A stretch of DNA of 43,367 nucleotides from Bacteroidales bacterium UBA1794. Lineage in GTDB: Bacteria; Bacteroidota; Bacteroidia; Bacteroidales; Bacteroidaceae. The DNA is taken from NCBI GenBank assembly GCA_002315435.1, contig DCFW01000031.1, positions 1 through 43,367 on the forward strand, written 5' to 3'. Every line of letters starts with the position of its first letter. Within the stretch, counting starts at the first letter, position 1. Below, piece by piece: positions 16,893 to 26,612 of the stretch. Under the pieces are notes generated by a model that saw only the letters and a list, made by a program, of their open reading frames with translations, had not been told where the DNA came from and ran no database searches. The translations under genes were made by a program, and so were the position numbers.

Positions 16893-19043
16893 TCATAGTT
16901 TCACTGTCAATTCTTTACCTACAGGAATGGCAATATGCTCTATTTTACCTTTACGGGTAACGACAAGTGTACCTTTACCCCCATCACTGCTTACGGTGAC
17001 TTGACTCTTGGTCATCTTCACTTTGATCAAGCCATAAGGTGTAGGCACTGAGCCTTCCATCCATTTCAACCCACCTAATACGGGTTTCACTTCATACTCT
17101 TCGTAGCCGGGTTTGGTAGGCTGCACGCCTAAATAATATTTGCCCAACAGATAAAGCGGACTGGCTCCCCATGCATGACAAAGACTTTTTCCATAAGGAC
17201 GACCATACATGGCAAGATGTTGTGTGCCGTGCTCATCGGGATTGTACTTCTCCCAAAATGTAGTAGCTCCTTCGCGAAGCATGCCGCCCCAGTATGCTTT
17301 CATCTCTTTCAACACTTGCGACTGCTGCCCCATATCACATAATGACTCAAGTTCGTAGAAACGCATGTAAGGTGTGGAGATATGCATAATGGAGTCGTTC
17401 AGTAGGACAGACTTCTTCACGGTGTTCTGCTGATCCTTGTTGAGATAATCAAACAAGATCGCAAACATATTGGCATAACGAGTAACAGATGTACTTTGTT
17501 TGCCGTCAATACGATTGTGCACTAATGCCTTTTTCTGTTCGTTCCAAAAATACGGAATAAGTTTGGCACGAAGAGCATCAGCCATATGAGTATATTTGCT
17601 TTCTGCTTCTTTGTCGCCTGATAGACGGGCACATGTGGCCATCGTTTCAAGACTGCGGCAGAAGAGAACTTGCTCTAAGGATAATTGTCCATGCTTGTCA
17701 AGATAACCATCAGCCCAATCAACAAAGACCCAGTCACCGGCTTGTCCCTCTACCATACCGTCGGCATCGGTGCGTCCCAACACATATTGCATCAAGGATT
17801 GCATACGAGGATAGATTTGTTGCACAAAGTGCTTGTCGCCTGAATAAAGGTAATAATTGTAGATACCGATAAACCAATAGAAGGTATAATCCATAATGGT
17901 ATTGATGTGGCTGGTAACAGGAGGTTTGCCGCCCAACAGCCACGTGGTGCGCTTCACTTCATCATTATCGAAGAAGAGGTAATAATTCATCAGGTAGCTC
18001 TGTACGGCATCGCCACTCCACACCCAACGGTCACGTTTGATGCCATCAATAAAAAATTCACGAGTAGTGAGTTGCAGCGTGTAAGCTCCTACATTCCACA
18101 TCTTGTTGATCTCTTCGTCGTTGCATCTGAATGATCCTTTATAGGTTTCGGGCATGTATTCATATTGCATGCTCACATTGTTTAATGAGCAGTTACTGCC
18201 TTCTGTTTCTATATAGATGTATCGGAAAGCCTTGCTGTTGCCGAGTGTATAGCTATCAGCCAATGCCACACGGTTGTTGGTGGCAAGATCAATAACTTGT
18301 CCATTCTCAACCTGTATCTTGTCGAGGGTTTCGCAATGTGCTTTATCTTGTGCCTCTTCGGGGCTTTCACCATAATAGATATGAACGGTGCCGTTACCTG
18401 AAAGATGATGAAGCACAGGGTAACCAAATGTTTCCTTACCGAAATCATACAAAGTACCTTCTTTGAGATGTTTTACCGCTATAGCCTCTTGAGGTTGCTG
18501 CTTTAACGTGAAGGCTGACGGACAGGAATTGATGTCATTAAAGTTCCAACTTCCCGCATCCATATATAAAGTGGTGGATGTGTCGCTGGCTTTGCCGCTC
18601 TCGTCAATCCATTCTTTATCTTCGTAAGTGACTTTCCAGTCGCTACCGCTCTTAATAGTAGTTCCATCAACATACAAAGCGGGAGGTGTGGCTTGATTGT
18701 GCACCTTGATATTCAAATGATGTTTGCCGGCAGGAAGTGTGAACTTCGAGGGCATACCGAATTGCATTTTACCATCAAGTTTGATATTATATTTGCCTTC
18801 TGTGGCAATCGTAATGGTTTCAGGTTGCACTAGCTCTACCGTCTTGCTGAATTCTACAGTCACATAATGACTATCCTGCTTCCAAAAGGGAGGAAAGAAT
18901 GCGCCACGGTCGGTGCGGTGATTGTTCATTTTGTTACCCAGCCACATTTCATAATCGCCGGGATACCAAATCCAGGTTTGTGCAGTTGCCGGCAGAATGA
19001 TTCCGCAGACAAAAACCAAAGCTAATAGTTGTTTCTTTATCAT
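16893..19043 (-). CDS. GH78 alpha-L-rhamnosidase
   Basis: A 716-residue secreted enzyme with a signal peptide ending in ATAQ (residue 22). N-terminal beta-sandwich domains (about 24-300) precede the (alpha/alpha)6 barrel (about 305-630), and a C-terminal beta-sandwich ends the protein. The GH78 signature FFIDGIKRDRWVWSGD (about 331-345) carries conserved acids, and the later EGATTFWEKY (591-600) has the conserved glutamate E598. GH78 enzymes release alpha-linked L-rhamnose with inversion. It is the last gene of the SusC/D operon and follows the beta-helix gene by 33 bases. Its start (TWIWYPGDYEMWLGNKM) fits, as I recall it, the BT1001 type that acts on a side chain of rhamnogalacturonan-II. 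Confidence 0.88.
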   Translation of the reverse strand: MIKKQLLALVFVCGIILPATAQTWIWYPGDYEMWLGNKMNNHRTDRGAFFPPFWKQDSHYVTVEFSKTVELVQPETITIATEGKYNIKLDGKMQFGMPSKFTLPAGKHHLNIKVHNQATPPALYVDGTTIKSGSDWKVTYEDKEWIDESGKASDTSTTLYMDAGSWNFNDINSCPSAFTLKQQPQEAIAVKHLKEGTLYDFGKETFGYPVLHHLSGNGTVHIYYGESPEEAQDKAHCETLDKIQVENGQVIDLATNNRVALADSYTLGNSKAFRYIYIETEGSNCSLNNVSMQYEYMPETYKGSFRCNDEEINKMWNVGAYTLQLTTREFFIDGIKRDRWVWSGDAVQSYLMNYYLFFDNDEVKRTTWLLGGKPPVTSHINTIMDYTFYWFIGIYNYYLYSGDKHFVQQIYPRMQSLMQYVLGRTDADGMVEGQAGDWVFVDWADGYLDKHGQLSLEQVLFCRSLETMATCARLSGDKEAESKYTHMADALRAKLIPYFWNEQKKALVHNRIDGKQSTSVTRYANMFAILFDYLNKDQQNTVKKSVLLNDSIMHISTPYMRFYELESLCDMGQQSQVLKEMKAYWGGMLREGATTFWEKYNPDEHGTQHLAMYGRPYGKSLCHAWGASPLYLLGKYYLGVQPTKPGYEEYEVKPVLGGLKWMEGSVPTPYGLIKVKMTKSQVTVSSDGGKGTLVVTRKGKIEHIAIPVGKELTVKL

Positions 19044-19076
19044 ATTTTATTTTCTAATTTATCCGAACATCCCTTT

Positions 19077-20831
19077 TTACTTGATGATGCCTGCTTGTGA
19101 ATAAATAGTATCACTGACCATAGAGCCATTGTTTTCCCAAGTGTTTCCCGGTCCGTTGGCATTCTTCAAATACTTGTCGGTAGGAGTCCAATTGTCGCGT
19201 ACGGTGATATACGATGAACCTTCATCGGTGTAAAGATAAAACCAATGATTGGGATCGTGTGCATATCCGGGTGAATAAATGTCACGTACAACATTCTCCT
19301 CTACATAGGTGTGTGGTTGTGCTCCCAAAGTGTAAATGCCGGCGGTATCATACATATGCATGGCATAATGGTAAATAAGATTGCCTTGCACCAAGTTGTT
19401 GCTCATAGCATTAGGACTTTGCGTCCATCCCCAACCTAAGTTGATTCCGGTATAAGAGACTTCACTCACTTCGTTATGACAAATAGCAATGTCACGTACA
19501 TATCCGGCACAAATACCTACGCATCCCCAATCTTCATTGGTTACATCTGTTACCAGATTGTTGGTAATGTGCAAACCGGTACATATGGCACGACGGTCTG
19601 CGGGATCGTAAGGAAGGTGGACTTCTAATCCGGCAGGTGCGAAACTACCGGCTACAATGCCGTTGCCTGCAATGTCACGAAAAGTACAATGATCCACGTT
19701 TCCCCCGTTGGTGTAATCGGAATAATCTACTCCGGTAGAACCGAGATGCTCGAAACTACATTGACTGAAATTAATGTCGGTGGCTGCATAAACTGAAACA
19801 GCTGATGCAGGACGACCGATCCATCCTTGATTATCCAACAAATGGTCGCCGTTCGGACGTGCCATCTTTGGTTTTAATTTATAAGCATCAGTCATATACA
19901 TACCTGCCTGCAAAGGGACATGCCCTTGCAAAGAGGGACGCATCCATGTGGCATAAGCAAAGGTGATGCCTTTGAATGTGACGTTACTAACCGGTCTGTC
20001 AGGTGTTCCTTCAATACGCACCAACGTTTCAACTGCCGGTACTATCACTAAGGCTTTGCTCATATTCTCTCCTTTACGGGGATAATAATAAAGCTTACCT
20101 GTACGAATATCATGATACCATTCGCCCGGTGAATCCAACAATTCAAAGGCATTGGCAATATAAAAAGCGGAGTTGTGTCCGTCTGTAGTAACCATAGGAC
20201 GTGGCCAGGGATGTGAAAACTCTATACGACTTTCGGGTTGGTGAAAGCTAACGGCTGCACTATCGCCATGCACGTCAATCGATTTGATACGAAGATCGGA
20301 TACGCACCACATTTCGTGCAATACCATTTCAGCATAAGGCGATTTGACAATTTTCTTAACTGCTGCTGTAGGCACCCATATAACTTCGCGCTTGCTGTCG
20401 ACATTGAGTATGCGATACATCTTCTCAAAATCATCCACATCCCGTGCTCTTACTGCCTTCTGCCCATTGACCCACATCTGACGGAAATCCAGCGGACGAC
20501 CATTAAAGTCAGGCACATCGGTTACGTAGAATTTACCTTCACGATGCCAGCCTTTTACCTGAACACCTCCGCTGATAACAACCTCACCCCCATCAGCCAC
20601 AATATGTGTATTGCTGTCCTCGGGTCGTAAAAAAAGAGATTCGTCGAGCGGATAATAGCCCGGAGAAAGATGAATGGTAATATCTGTTGCTCCTTGCGTA
20701 CAGCGCATAACACGTGCTTGCTGTAAAGCATCGGCTATAGAACGGGTACCTATGGACTTCACATAGATATCCGATGCAAATAGAAAAGATGGGGCCATAA
20801 AAAGCCCCATTATAAACATTAATTTCTTCAT
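19077..20831 (-). CDS. right-handed beta-helix glycosidase, GH141-like
   Basis: A 584-residue secreted protein with a signal peptide ending in LFAS (residue 20). The front part opens with SIADALQQAR and ITIHLSPGYYPLDESLFLRPEDS, typical of parallel beta-helix enzymes that start with a laddering cap. A beta-sandwich insert (about 100-260) follows. The main helix runs from about 275 to 530, with repeated coils such as NVTFKGITFAYATW and NVDHCTFRDIAGNGIVAG. I assign GH141 from this layout plus position between GH127 and GH78. Characterised GH141 members are an alpha-L-fucosidase (BT1002, rhamnogalacturonan-II) and a xylanase. GH120 or an unassigned family is possible. It follows GH127 by 10 bases. 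Confidence 0.7.
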   Translation of the reverse strand: MKKLMFIMGLFMAPSFLFASDIYVKSIGTRSIADALQQARVMRCTQGATDITIHLSPGYYPLDESLFLRPEDSNTHIVADGGEVVISGGVQVKGWHREGKFYVTDVPDFNGRPLDFRQMWVNGQKAVRARDVDDFEKMYRILNVDSKREVIWVPTAAVKKIVKSPYAEMVLHEMWCVSDLRIKSIDVHGDSAAVSFHQPESRIEFSHPWPRPMVTTDGHNSAFYIANAFELLDSPGEWYHDIRTGKLYYYPRKGENMSKALVIVPAVETLVRIEGTPDRPVSNVTFKGITFAYATWMRPSLQGHVPLQAGMYMTDAYKLKPKMARPNGDHLLDNQGWIGRPASAVSVYAATDINFSQCSFEHLGSTGVDYSDYTNGGNVDHCTFRDIAGNGIVAGSFAPAGLEVHLPYDPADRRAICTGLHITNNLVTDVTNEDWGCVGICAGYVRDIAICHNEVSEVSYTGINLGWGWTQSPNAMSNNLVQGNLIYHYAMHMYDTAGIYTLGAQPHTYVEENVVRDIYSPGYAHDPNHWFYLYTDEGSSYITVRDNWTPTDKYLKNANGPGNTWENNGSMVSDTIYSQAGIIK

Positions 20832-20841
20832 AACGTTTCTT

Positions 20842-22920
20842 TTACATGGCCAATGGCATCCAAACGGTCATTTCACCTTTACCACGATTACCCCAAGCAT
20901 AGTAGGGAACTAATCGTATGGTAACTTCTTTCTTCGCATTGGCCACTGGACGATAAAGTGTATGCGACCATGAAGCTTCATCACGTACCAAGGCGGTGCC
21001 TTCAAGTTCAACCAACGAACTGCCTGCTATATTTACCTTCTTAGGAATAAAATGTGCATCGGCAGGAATGGCTATATCGTCAATCTTACATGAATCCAGA
21101 TCCTGACTTTCAAGACAGTAAACAATAGGACCGCGTTTAACGGCTACTTGTCCGCGAATCTCTTCGGCAAGAGGATTGGCCTCAACAACAGTTGCAGGCA
21201 TATCCATGTTTAATGATACAACGTCGCCTTTCTTCCATTCACGTGTAATCTCTGCATAAGTGCCACTGGCTATTTTCACATCAGCATCTTTTCCGTTAAT
21301 TTGGATCTTTGCCTCCTTGCACCATCCGGGAATACGAACATGCATCGTGAATGTTTTCTTTCCTTGCAATGCAGCAATATTGATATTGACTGCTCCGTCC
21401 CAAGGATATTCGGTTTCTTGATTTATCTGTATCTTGCCCACTTCCGGTAGTGAAGTTGATAACTTATTATCACCATAAAGATTGACCCACAATGACTTTT
21501 TACCTACAGTGTAAGCATAGTCTTGTACCTCACACAAAGTGCGCAATGTATTGGGAGGACAGCAGAAACAACTAATATACTCAGTGCGTTCTTTCGACCA
21601 ACGCAAAGTATATGGAAGGTCGGCTGATATACGCAATGGATTGGTATAGAAATAGCGTTTACCATCAAGACTTATGCCACTCAATACACTATTATATAAA
21701 CAAGTCTCAACTATATCAGCGTATTTGGCACTACCTGTAGCTTCAAGCATACGCCAATTGAAAAGCATATTGCCGATGTTGGCGCAAGTTTCGTTGTGAG
21801 CGGTGCTGTTGGGCAACTGATAAGGACGACCGTAACTTTGGTGTACCTTTTGAATACTGTCGGGTTCATAACAAGTACCGTCGGGTGATGTGCCATCATA
21901 AAGTGCACCACATGCACCGGTGATGTACATTTTCCTTTCAGTGATATCCTGCCAGATGGAAGTAAGATTCTTCATCAGTTGAGGCTCACCGGTTTCATTG
22001 TACAAATCAGCTACTCCGGCATAAAGATAATTGGCACGCACGGCGTGACCCATTGCTTTATATTGATCTCTGAACGGAATACGATCCTGATTGTCATCCG
22101 TACCGTTCTTCACCATTCCACGGATATTAATCAAATCATTAGCTAATGCCAGATAACGAGGATTTCCCGTTTCGCGATACATCTCAACAACACCCATATA
22201 ATGAGAAGGGCATATGGCATTGCGTGCCAAATCAGCGGATGCACGTTCATAGAAACCACAAAGAAAATCAGTAGCTTTAATCGCGGCATCCAACAATGTA
22301 CGTTTACCTGTTGCGCGATAATGAATGATACCAGCCGTCATTAGATGGCCCAAATTGTAGGTTTCAAAATTAAGTCGGTTGGCGAAAGCACCTTTACCTT
22401 CATCACCTACTTTGGTGCCGATAACGGCCTGTCTCTTACCTGAATGAGAATCAACCCCTTTGTTCATCTCAGCAATAATAACAGGAGTGTGAATGTATCC
22501 GTCAGCCCGTTGAGCCTTAACGACACAACTGATAAAACGATCCATCAATTTTTCCAATGACGGATCATGGTTCACGGCATAGACTGAAGCTACTGCTTCA
22601 AGCCACTTATACATATCACCATCATGAAAAGGAGGACCCCAATGCTCACCCTTCATCTCACCGGCGGCTATTTCGAAATTGCGAAAGCCATGCGATACAT
22701 CTGGATTATTCCAAGTGTTCCACATGCTTTGCAATGATACTTTACTAAAAACGTCAAAACGCTCACCCCAGAATCCACCGGTCCACTTCACTGCGCTAAC
22801 AGGTGTATCACACATCTTTGAAAAGCGGCTTGTGTGTGTGTCGGTGAGTCCGTTTTGCTGAGCAAAGGCTCCGGTAGCGGCCATCGCCGACATAATAAAT
22901 ATAATCAGTCTTTTTTGCAT
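20842..22920 (-). CDS. GH127 (DUF1680) beta-L-arabinofuranosidase-type glycosidase
   Basis: A 692-residue secreted enzyme with a signal peptide ending in AFAQQ (residue 22). The (alpha/alpha)6 barrel covers about 45-460, followed by beta-sandwich domains. It has the family's unusual metal/cysteine site: HNETCAN with E377 and C379, and CFCCPPN with C451, C453 and C454. By comparison with HypBA1, C453 is the likely nucleophile, with E377 and the other cysteines holding zinc. GH127 includes beta-L-arabinofuranosidases and, in the rhamnogalacturonan-II locus, an aceric acid hydrolase (BT1003). The gene order here supports that second role, but substrate cannot be settled from the sequence. Confidence 0.88.
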   Translation of the reverse strand: MQKRLIIFIMSAMAATGAFAQQNGLTDTHTSRFSKMCDTPVSAVKWTGGFWGERFDVFSKVSLQSMWNTWNNPDVSHGFRNFEIAAGEMKGEHWGPPFHDGDMYKWLEAVASVYAVNHDPSLEKLMDRFISCVVKAQRADGYIHTPVIIAEMNKGVDSHSGKRQAVIGTKVGDEGKGAFANRLNFETYNLGHLMTAGIIHYRATGKRTLLDAAIKATDFLCGFYERASADLARNAICPSHYMGVVEMYRETGNPRYLALANDLINIRGMVKNGTDDNQDRIPFRDQYKAMGHAVRANYLYAGVADLYNETGEPQLMKNLTSIWQDITERKMYITGACGALYDGTSPDGTCYEPDSIQKVHQSYGRPYQLPNSTAHNETCANIGNMLFNWRMLEATGSAKYADIVETCLYNSVLSGISLDGKRYFYTNPLRISADLPYTLRWSKERTEYISCFCCPPNTLRTLCEVQDYAYTVGKKSLWVNLYGDNKLSTSLPEVGKIQINQETEYPWDGAVNINIAALQGKKTFTMHVRIPGWCKEAKIQINGKDADVKIASGTYAEITREWKKGDVVSLNMDMPATVVEANPLAEEIRGQVAVKRGPIVYCLESQDLDSCKIDDIAIPADAHFIPKKVNIAGSSLVELEGTALVRDEASWSHTLYRPVANAKKEVTIRLVPYYAWGNRGKGEMTVWMPLAM

Positions 22921-22956
22921 TATGCTTGTTTTAAAGAATGAAACAACAGAAGTCTA

Positions 22957-23637
22957 TCAGATCTTACCTCCACGGGCTTTGATTCTTTTGTACCAGCCTT
23001 CACGTTCCTTGACCAAGTCATATCCTTGCTTTGAAAGATAATTGTTGATACGTCCTTTATACTTACCGAATGCTTCGTGTTTCTTATTTGAATTTTCTGC
23101 ATCCATGGCAAATTCACGTGCTTCCTTTAACCAAGCAAGAATCTGTACTTTCTCATAATCTTTCAGAGTAGGGATCATGTCCAAATTTGCAGTATAGGTG
23201 ACCATTACTACATTGTATGTAATAACATCTTTCACTGTTTCAATTTGTGCATCGGTCAAATATAATGAAAGATCAGCAGGAAATGCAAAATGTGAACGAT
23301 AAAGGGCTGACTCTTTTTGATTTTCAGCAGCTGTTACAGCTTCCTGTTTCTCCTTACCTGTTAATGTAGCTTTGGCTTTCTTTGTAAGCGAATCACGCAC
23401 GGCATAGATATCATTCAACTTAAAATAACGATTGGCAATGATATTGCGAACTTCCAAAGCAGCTTTCTTGTTCTTCAAATTAAGTTTGTCAACTGCTTTT
23501 TGTGAACGATCAATAATAGATGTCACATATTTAGGATCACGACCGATAGAATCAAGGTCAAAGGCTTTTGCTCCTGTTGAAAGTAACAACATGATGATAG
23601 CCACACTATATAAACGAACTGATTTTGTAAATGACAT
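22957..23637 (-). CDS. secreted DUF3826-like protein
   Basis: A 226-residue protein with a signal peptide ending near GAKA (residue 24). The rest is highly charged and mostly helical, rich in Lys, Ala and Glu, with a YVTSIIDRSQKAVDKLNL start, a LSLYLTDAQIETVKDVITYNVV core (about 125-145) and an AWLKEAREFAMDAENSNKK stretch near 175. From memory this fits DUF3826, a family of unknown function found beside glycan enzymes in Bacteroidetes. No catalytic motif is obvious. It lies eight bases after the isomerase-like gene and 36 before GH127, so it belongs to the operon and may work with one of these in the periplasm. Confidence 0.7.
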   Translation of the reverse strand: MSFTKSVRLYSVAIIMLLLSTGAKAFDLDSIGRDPKYVTSIIDRSQKAVDKLNLKNKKAALEVRNIIANRYFKLNDIYAVRDSLTKKAKATLTGKEKQEAVTAAENQKESALYRSHFAFPADLSLYLTDAQIETVKDVITYNVVMVTYTANLDMIPTLKDYEKVQILAWLKEAREFAMDAENSNKKHEAFGKYKGRINNYLSKQGYDLVKEREGWYKRIKARGGKI

Positions 23638-23645
23638 AATGTTTA

Positions 23646-24521
23646 TTATTTTTGAAAGATTTGTTTTAAATATTCAATATTTGAACCGTAATTACTTTTG
23701 ATGTTATGAACGTCTTTCGTATCCCGACTGCGTTCAACAACGAGCCATCCGCTCCATCCCATACCATCAAGGGTCTTCTTCATCTTCTTCATATCCACAG
23801 CGGGATCTTTGGCAAGTGTGTACCCATCGGTATTGGTGCAATGAATCATACAGATTCGATCTTTACCCAATTTCTTCATATCGCTGTATAAATCGCGTTT
23901 ATTCTCCAAAGCTGTTTGCACCTTATAAAAGATCTTAATCCCTTTTGAGTGAATCTCTTTCAACAACTTGATATTATCCTTGGCATCCAGTGGTGTATCA
24001 ATACCGATGACTACCCCACGTGCAACAGCCATTTCACCGGCTTCATGCAATCTCTTCACCACTTCAGCCTTGACTTCTGGCTGATTAAACCAATCATTGC
24101 CGCATCCTCCTAAAGGAAGAAAAGCTACTTTGGCTCCCATAACGTCCATCGTATTCAGACAATCTTCTACAAGATACTTATAATTGCGATGTTTTGCAAA
24201 ACTTTGTCCATATAATCCGGACATAGCCACAGCAGGTACCTCTACAGCCAAACTGTCAGCCGTACGTTTGAATAATTTCTGGAAATGAGATTGTCTCAAT
24301 TTATTATCGAAACTATCACGAGTTCCCAATCCACCCATATCAAGTTCCACTCCATCACCTCCTAAATTTTTCACCAACTCGAATTCACCAATTTTCTGGC
24401 GTTTCAAAATCATCCAGTCGCAAGCCGCAACGCGATAGCGTTGTTGTGCTGCAACAACAAGAGGCATTCCTGCCCACACTAAAATCAAAGCAAAAAGAAC
24501 GTAACTACGTATTTGTTTCAT
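23646..24521 (-). CDS. secreted sugar phosphate isomerase/epimerase-like TIM barrel
   Basis: A 291-residue protein of the xylose-isomerase-like TIM barrel family (AP endonuclease family 2). Strand ends carry DGVELDMGG (near 55), FLPLGGCGND (near 135), GVVIGIDTPLDAKDN (near 170), RICMIHCTNTDG (near 220) and GWSGWLVVERSRD (near 255), where the acids and histidine of the metal site normally sit. Cytosolic relatives isomerise or epimerise sugars, but this one has a clear signal peptide (hydrophobic core about 8-24, AAQQ), so it should act in the periplasm. It is the first gene after susD, across a 119-base gap with a hairpin. What it acts on is unknown. Confidence 0.8.
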   Translation of the reverse strand: MKQIRSYVLFALILVWAGMPLVVAAQQRYRVAACDWMILKRQKIGEFELVKNLGGDGVELDMGGLGTRDSFDNKLRQSHFQKLFKRTADSLAVEVPAVAMSGLYGQSFAKHRNYKYLVEDCLNTMDVMGAKVAFLPLGGCGNDWFNQPEVKAEVVKRLHEAGEMAVARGVVIGIDTPLDAKDNIKLLKEIHSKGIKIFYKVQTALENKRDLYSDMKKLGKDRICMIHCTNTDGYTLAKDPAVDMKKMKKTLDGMGWSGWLVVERSRDTKDVHNIKSNYGSNIEYLKQIFQK

Positions 24522-24587
24522 AATAGGTTATTTGTTTTAATAAAAACGAAATGATAAAAAGTTTGTAACCACTATTATATAAATAAA

Positions 24588-24618
24588 AAAGGACATCCAT
24601 AAATTATGAATGCCCTTT
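24588..24618 (-). terminator. intra-operon hairpin (attenuator/terminator) after susD
   Basis: On the minus strand a 14-pair stem (AAAGGGCATTCATA with TATGGATGTCCTTT, including two G-U pairs) has a three-base loop and is followed by a T-rich run, as in an intrinsic terminator. It lies 22 bases after the susD stop. It probably lets only part of the transcripts reach the enzyme genes, raising SusC/D relative to the enzymes. Confidence 0.65.
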
Positions 24619-24640
24619 CTTTTCAATCACTAACTATTTA

Positions 24641-26593
24641 TTAATATCCATTGGTTCCATATTCACTTGCATTACTGATTTGATTCAAGAAATCATATGA
24701 AATAGGACGTAGATAATTCTTTGCTGTAAAAGCTGCTGCCGCACGTGGATTAGCTTTCTTCAATTGGGTTTCGAAAGCGTGATGGCGCTTCAATAAAGAC
24801 CAACGATTAAACTCTCCACAAAGCTCACGAGCATATTCGTCTAATACGTCTTGTTCTGTAGCTGTCGTTAATTTCAGATGACTCTCATAATCTGATTCAG
24901 AACGTGCAGCACGTTTACGCAATACATTCAGATAACCCGCTGCAGCGTCACCATTACCAAGCTCTTGCTCAGCTTCGGCTGCAATTAAGTAAACTTCCGC
25001 CATACGCATGATCATGACGTCTCCATCCTTCTTCTGCAAAGTACTGCCAAATGCTCCATCATAATTCCAGTTGAATTTATTTAGTGCCGGAAACATTAGA
25101 TAAGAATTTGTCCCATCAAAGGTTGCACTTTGATATTCGCCATTGCTATCAAACAAGTCATCAATATTGATGCATACATAACCACGTTGAGCTTTTTGAG
25201 CAGCGGTTAAATAGTCCTTACTTAAGTAGATTGCAAAACGATTTTCTGTTGCATCCAAGGGATAAGGATTAGCATATATGTTTTTTACGCTTGTCAACTT
25301 AGTCGTATCAGCAGTAGTTGTGCCTTGCGCCCATACCTTTGCAGGATACTGACTGAATGTTTCTGCCTTATATCTGAAATCGGCATAAGGATAAATCTTT
25401 TGACCAATAAACTGAGTACCTATGCCATATTTAGTACACATAGCCTGAGTAATAGTAACTGCTTTTTTTGCATATGTGCCGGTGCCACCCCAAGATGGAG
25501 TTTGCTCATAGGAGAAATCTCCAAATGCGGTAGTGAATGAATCCTCCCAGCGTTTATCATAAGTTGCATCGAAGCAATCAATAAGATACTTAGAAGGAGC
25601 CAGTACTCCATTATTTACACGTCCATACAAATAATTCTGACTATCTTTGGTTTTAAACACATCACTCAACGAATAAGGATTAGGATATGAATAAGAAAAC
25701 AAATTAGATTCAGAATATGTAGTAGCGCTAGCATCATTTGTGTCAGGACCTGCAGCAATAAATAAAGCTTCCTTGTTGCTCTTATTATTTGCCTGCGCCC
25801 ATACATCATTCACATCTGTATACAAGTAAGCTCCATATGAAGATGCGTTATTGATGAGATCTTCTGAAACCTCTTTAGCACGTTGCCAATACGAGACTCC
25901 ATCTTCCGTTAATCCTTCACCTGCCCCTTGTGCATAAACACGAGCCAAAAGACCTAATGCTGTTTTCTTCGTAACGCGAGCATAATCCCCATTATACGGA
26001 GTTGCGTTCAAGTGCTCGGCTGCATACTTGAGATCCGTTACCATCTGAGCATATAATGCACTTATCGTGCTACGTTTCGGAGTAAGATTCACGTTATCGC
26101 TTGATTCATCAAGAGTTAAAGTAACATTTCCATAATTAGTTACCAATATTGAATAATAATAAGCGCGCAAACAATGTGCTTCAGCCGTTAATACTCCCAT
26201 ATCAGATGCTGCTCCGTTAGTAACGTTAGGAGCACGATTAATGACAGCATTACAACTGTTTATCATTGAATATGCTTCTTTGAATAGCTTATTGGTATAA
26301 TTGGTATTTGTTGCTAATCCCTCATAGTAAAATAATTCCTGAGCCCACGTTTTGTTATTAGCCGTTACCCATAAGTCAGTTCCGCATTCTGCTACTGACA
26401 TGTAATCAAATGCCGAGAACAATTGACCGTATAAAGGAGAATAACAATATGTCTGCAAGCCTTTCCAGCCGGAAAAAGTAGCAAGAGTCTCATCGCCCGT
26501 AGTTTGCGACGGGTTATACTCGTCAAGTGAGCATGAGTTCATCATTACAGCTGCACCTAGAAAGAGAGCAGCTTTATATATTGCATGTTTCAT
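24641..26593 (-). CDS. susD-like: SusD/RagB-family glycan-binding lipoprotein
   Basis: A 650-residue protein starting with a lipobox (MMNSC, C21) followed by SLDEYNPSQ, the usual acidic start of surface lipoproteins in this phylum. The SusD helical core with TPR-like segments is seen in EAHCLRAYYYSILVTNYGNVTL (near 130), ALGLLARVYAQGA (near 215), and the C-terminal MRMAEVYLIAAEAEQELGNGDAAAGYLNVLRKRA block (about 530-565). These proteins sit as a lid over the paired SusC channel and hold the glycan. It starts 19 bases after susC. At 650 residues it is longer than the typical 500-600, with extra loops that may widen the binding face. Confidence 0.95.
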   Translation of the reverse strand: MKHAIYKAALFLGAAVMMNSCSLDEYNPSQTTGDETLATFSGWKGLQTYCYSPLYGQLFSAFDYMSVAECGTDLWVTANNKTWAQELFYYEGLATNTNYTNKLFKEAYSMINSCNAVINRAPNVTNGAASDMGVLTAEAHCLRAYYYSILVTNYGNVTLTLDESSDNVNLTPKRSTISALYAQMVTDLKYAAEHLNATPYNGDYARVTKKTALGLLARVYAQGAGEGLTEDGVSYWQRAKEVSEDLINNASSYGAYLYTDVNDVWAQANNKSNKEALFIAAGPDTNDASATTYSESNLFSYSYPNPYSLSDVFKTKDSQNYLYGRVNNGVLAPSKYLIDCFDATYDKRWEDSFTTAFGDFSYEQTPSWGGTGTYAKKAVTITQAMCTKYGIGTQFIGQKIYPYADFRYKAETFSQYPAKVWAQGTTTADTTKLTSVKNIYANPYPLDATENRFAIYLSKDYLTAAQKAQRGYVCINIDDLFDSNGEYQSATFDGTNSYLMFPALNKFNWNYDGAFGSTLQKKDGDVMIMRMAEVYLIAAEAEQELGNGDAAAGYLNVLRKRAARSESDYESHLKLTTATEQDVLDEYARELCGEFNRWSLLKRHHAFETQLKKANPRAAAAFTAKNYLRPISYDFLNQISNASEYGTNGY

Positions 26594-26612
26594 TATTTAA
26601 TTCTTATAATTG

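Noticed and set aside
20238..20630. Plus-strand 130-codon frame opposite the GH141-like gene
   Set aside because: Shadow frame within an operon with strong family support on the minus strand.
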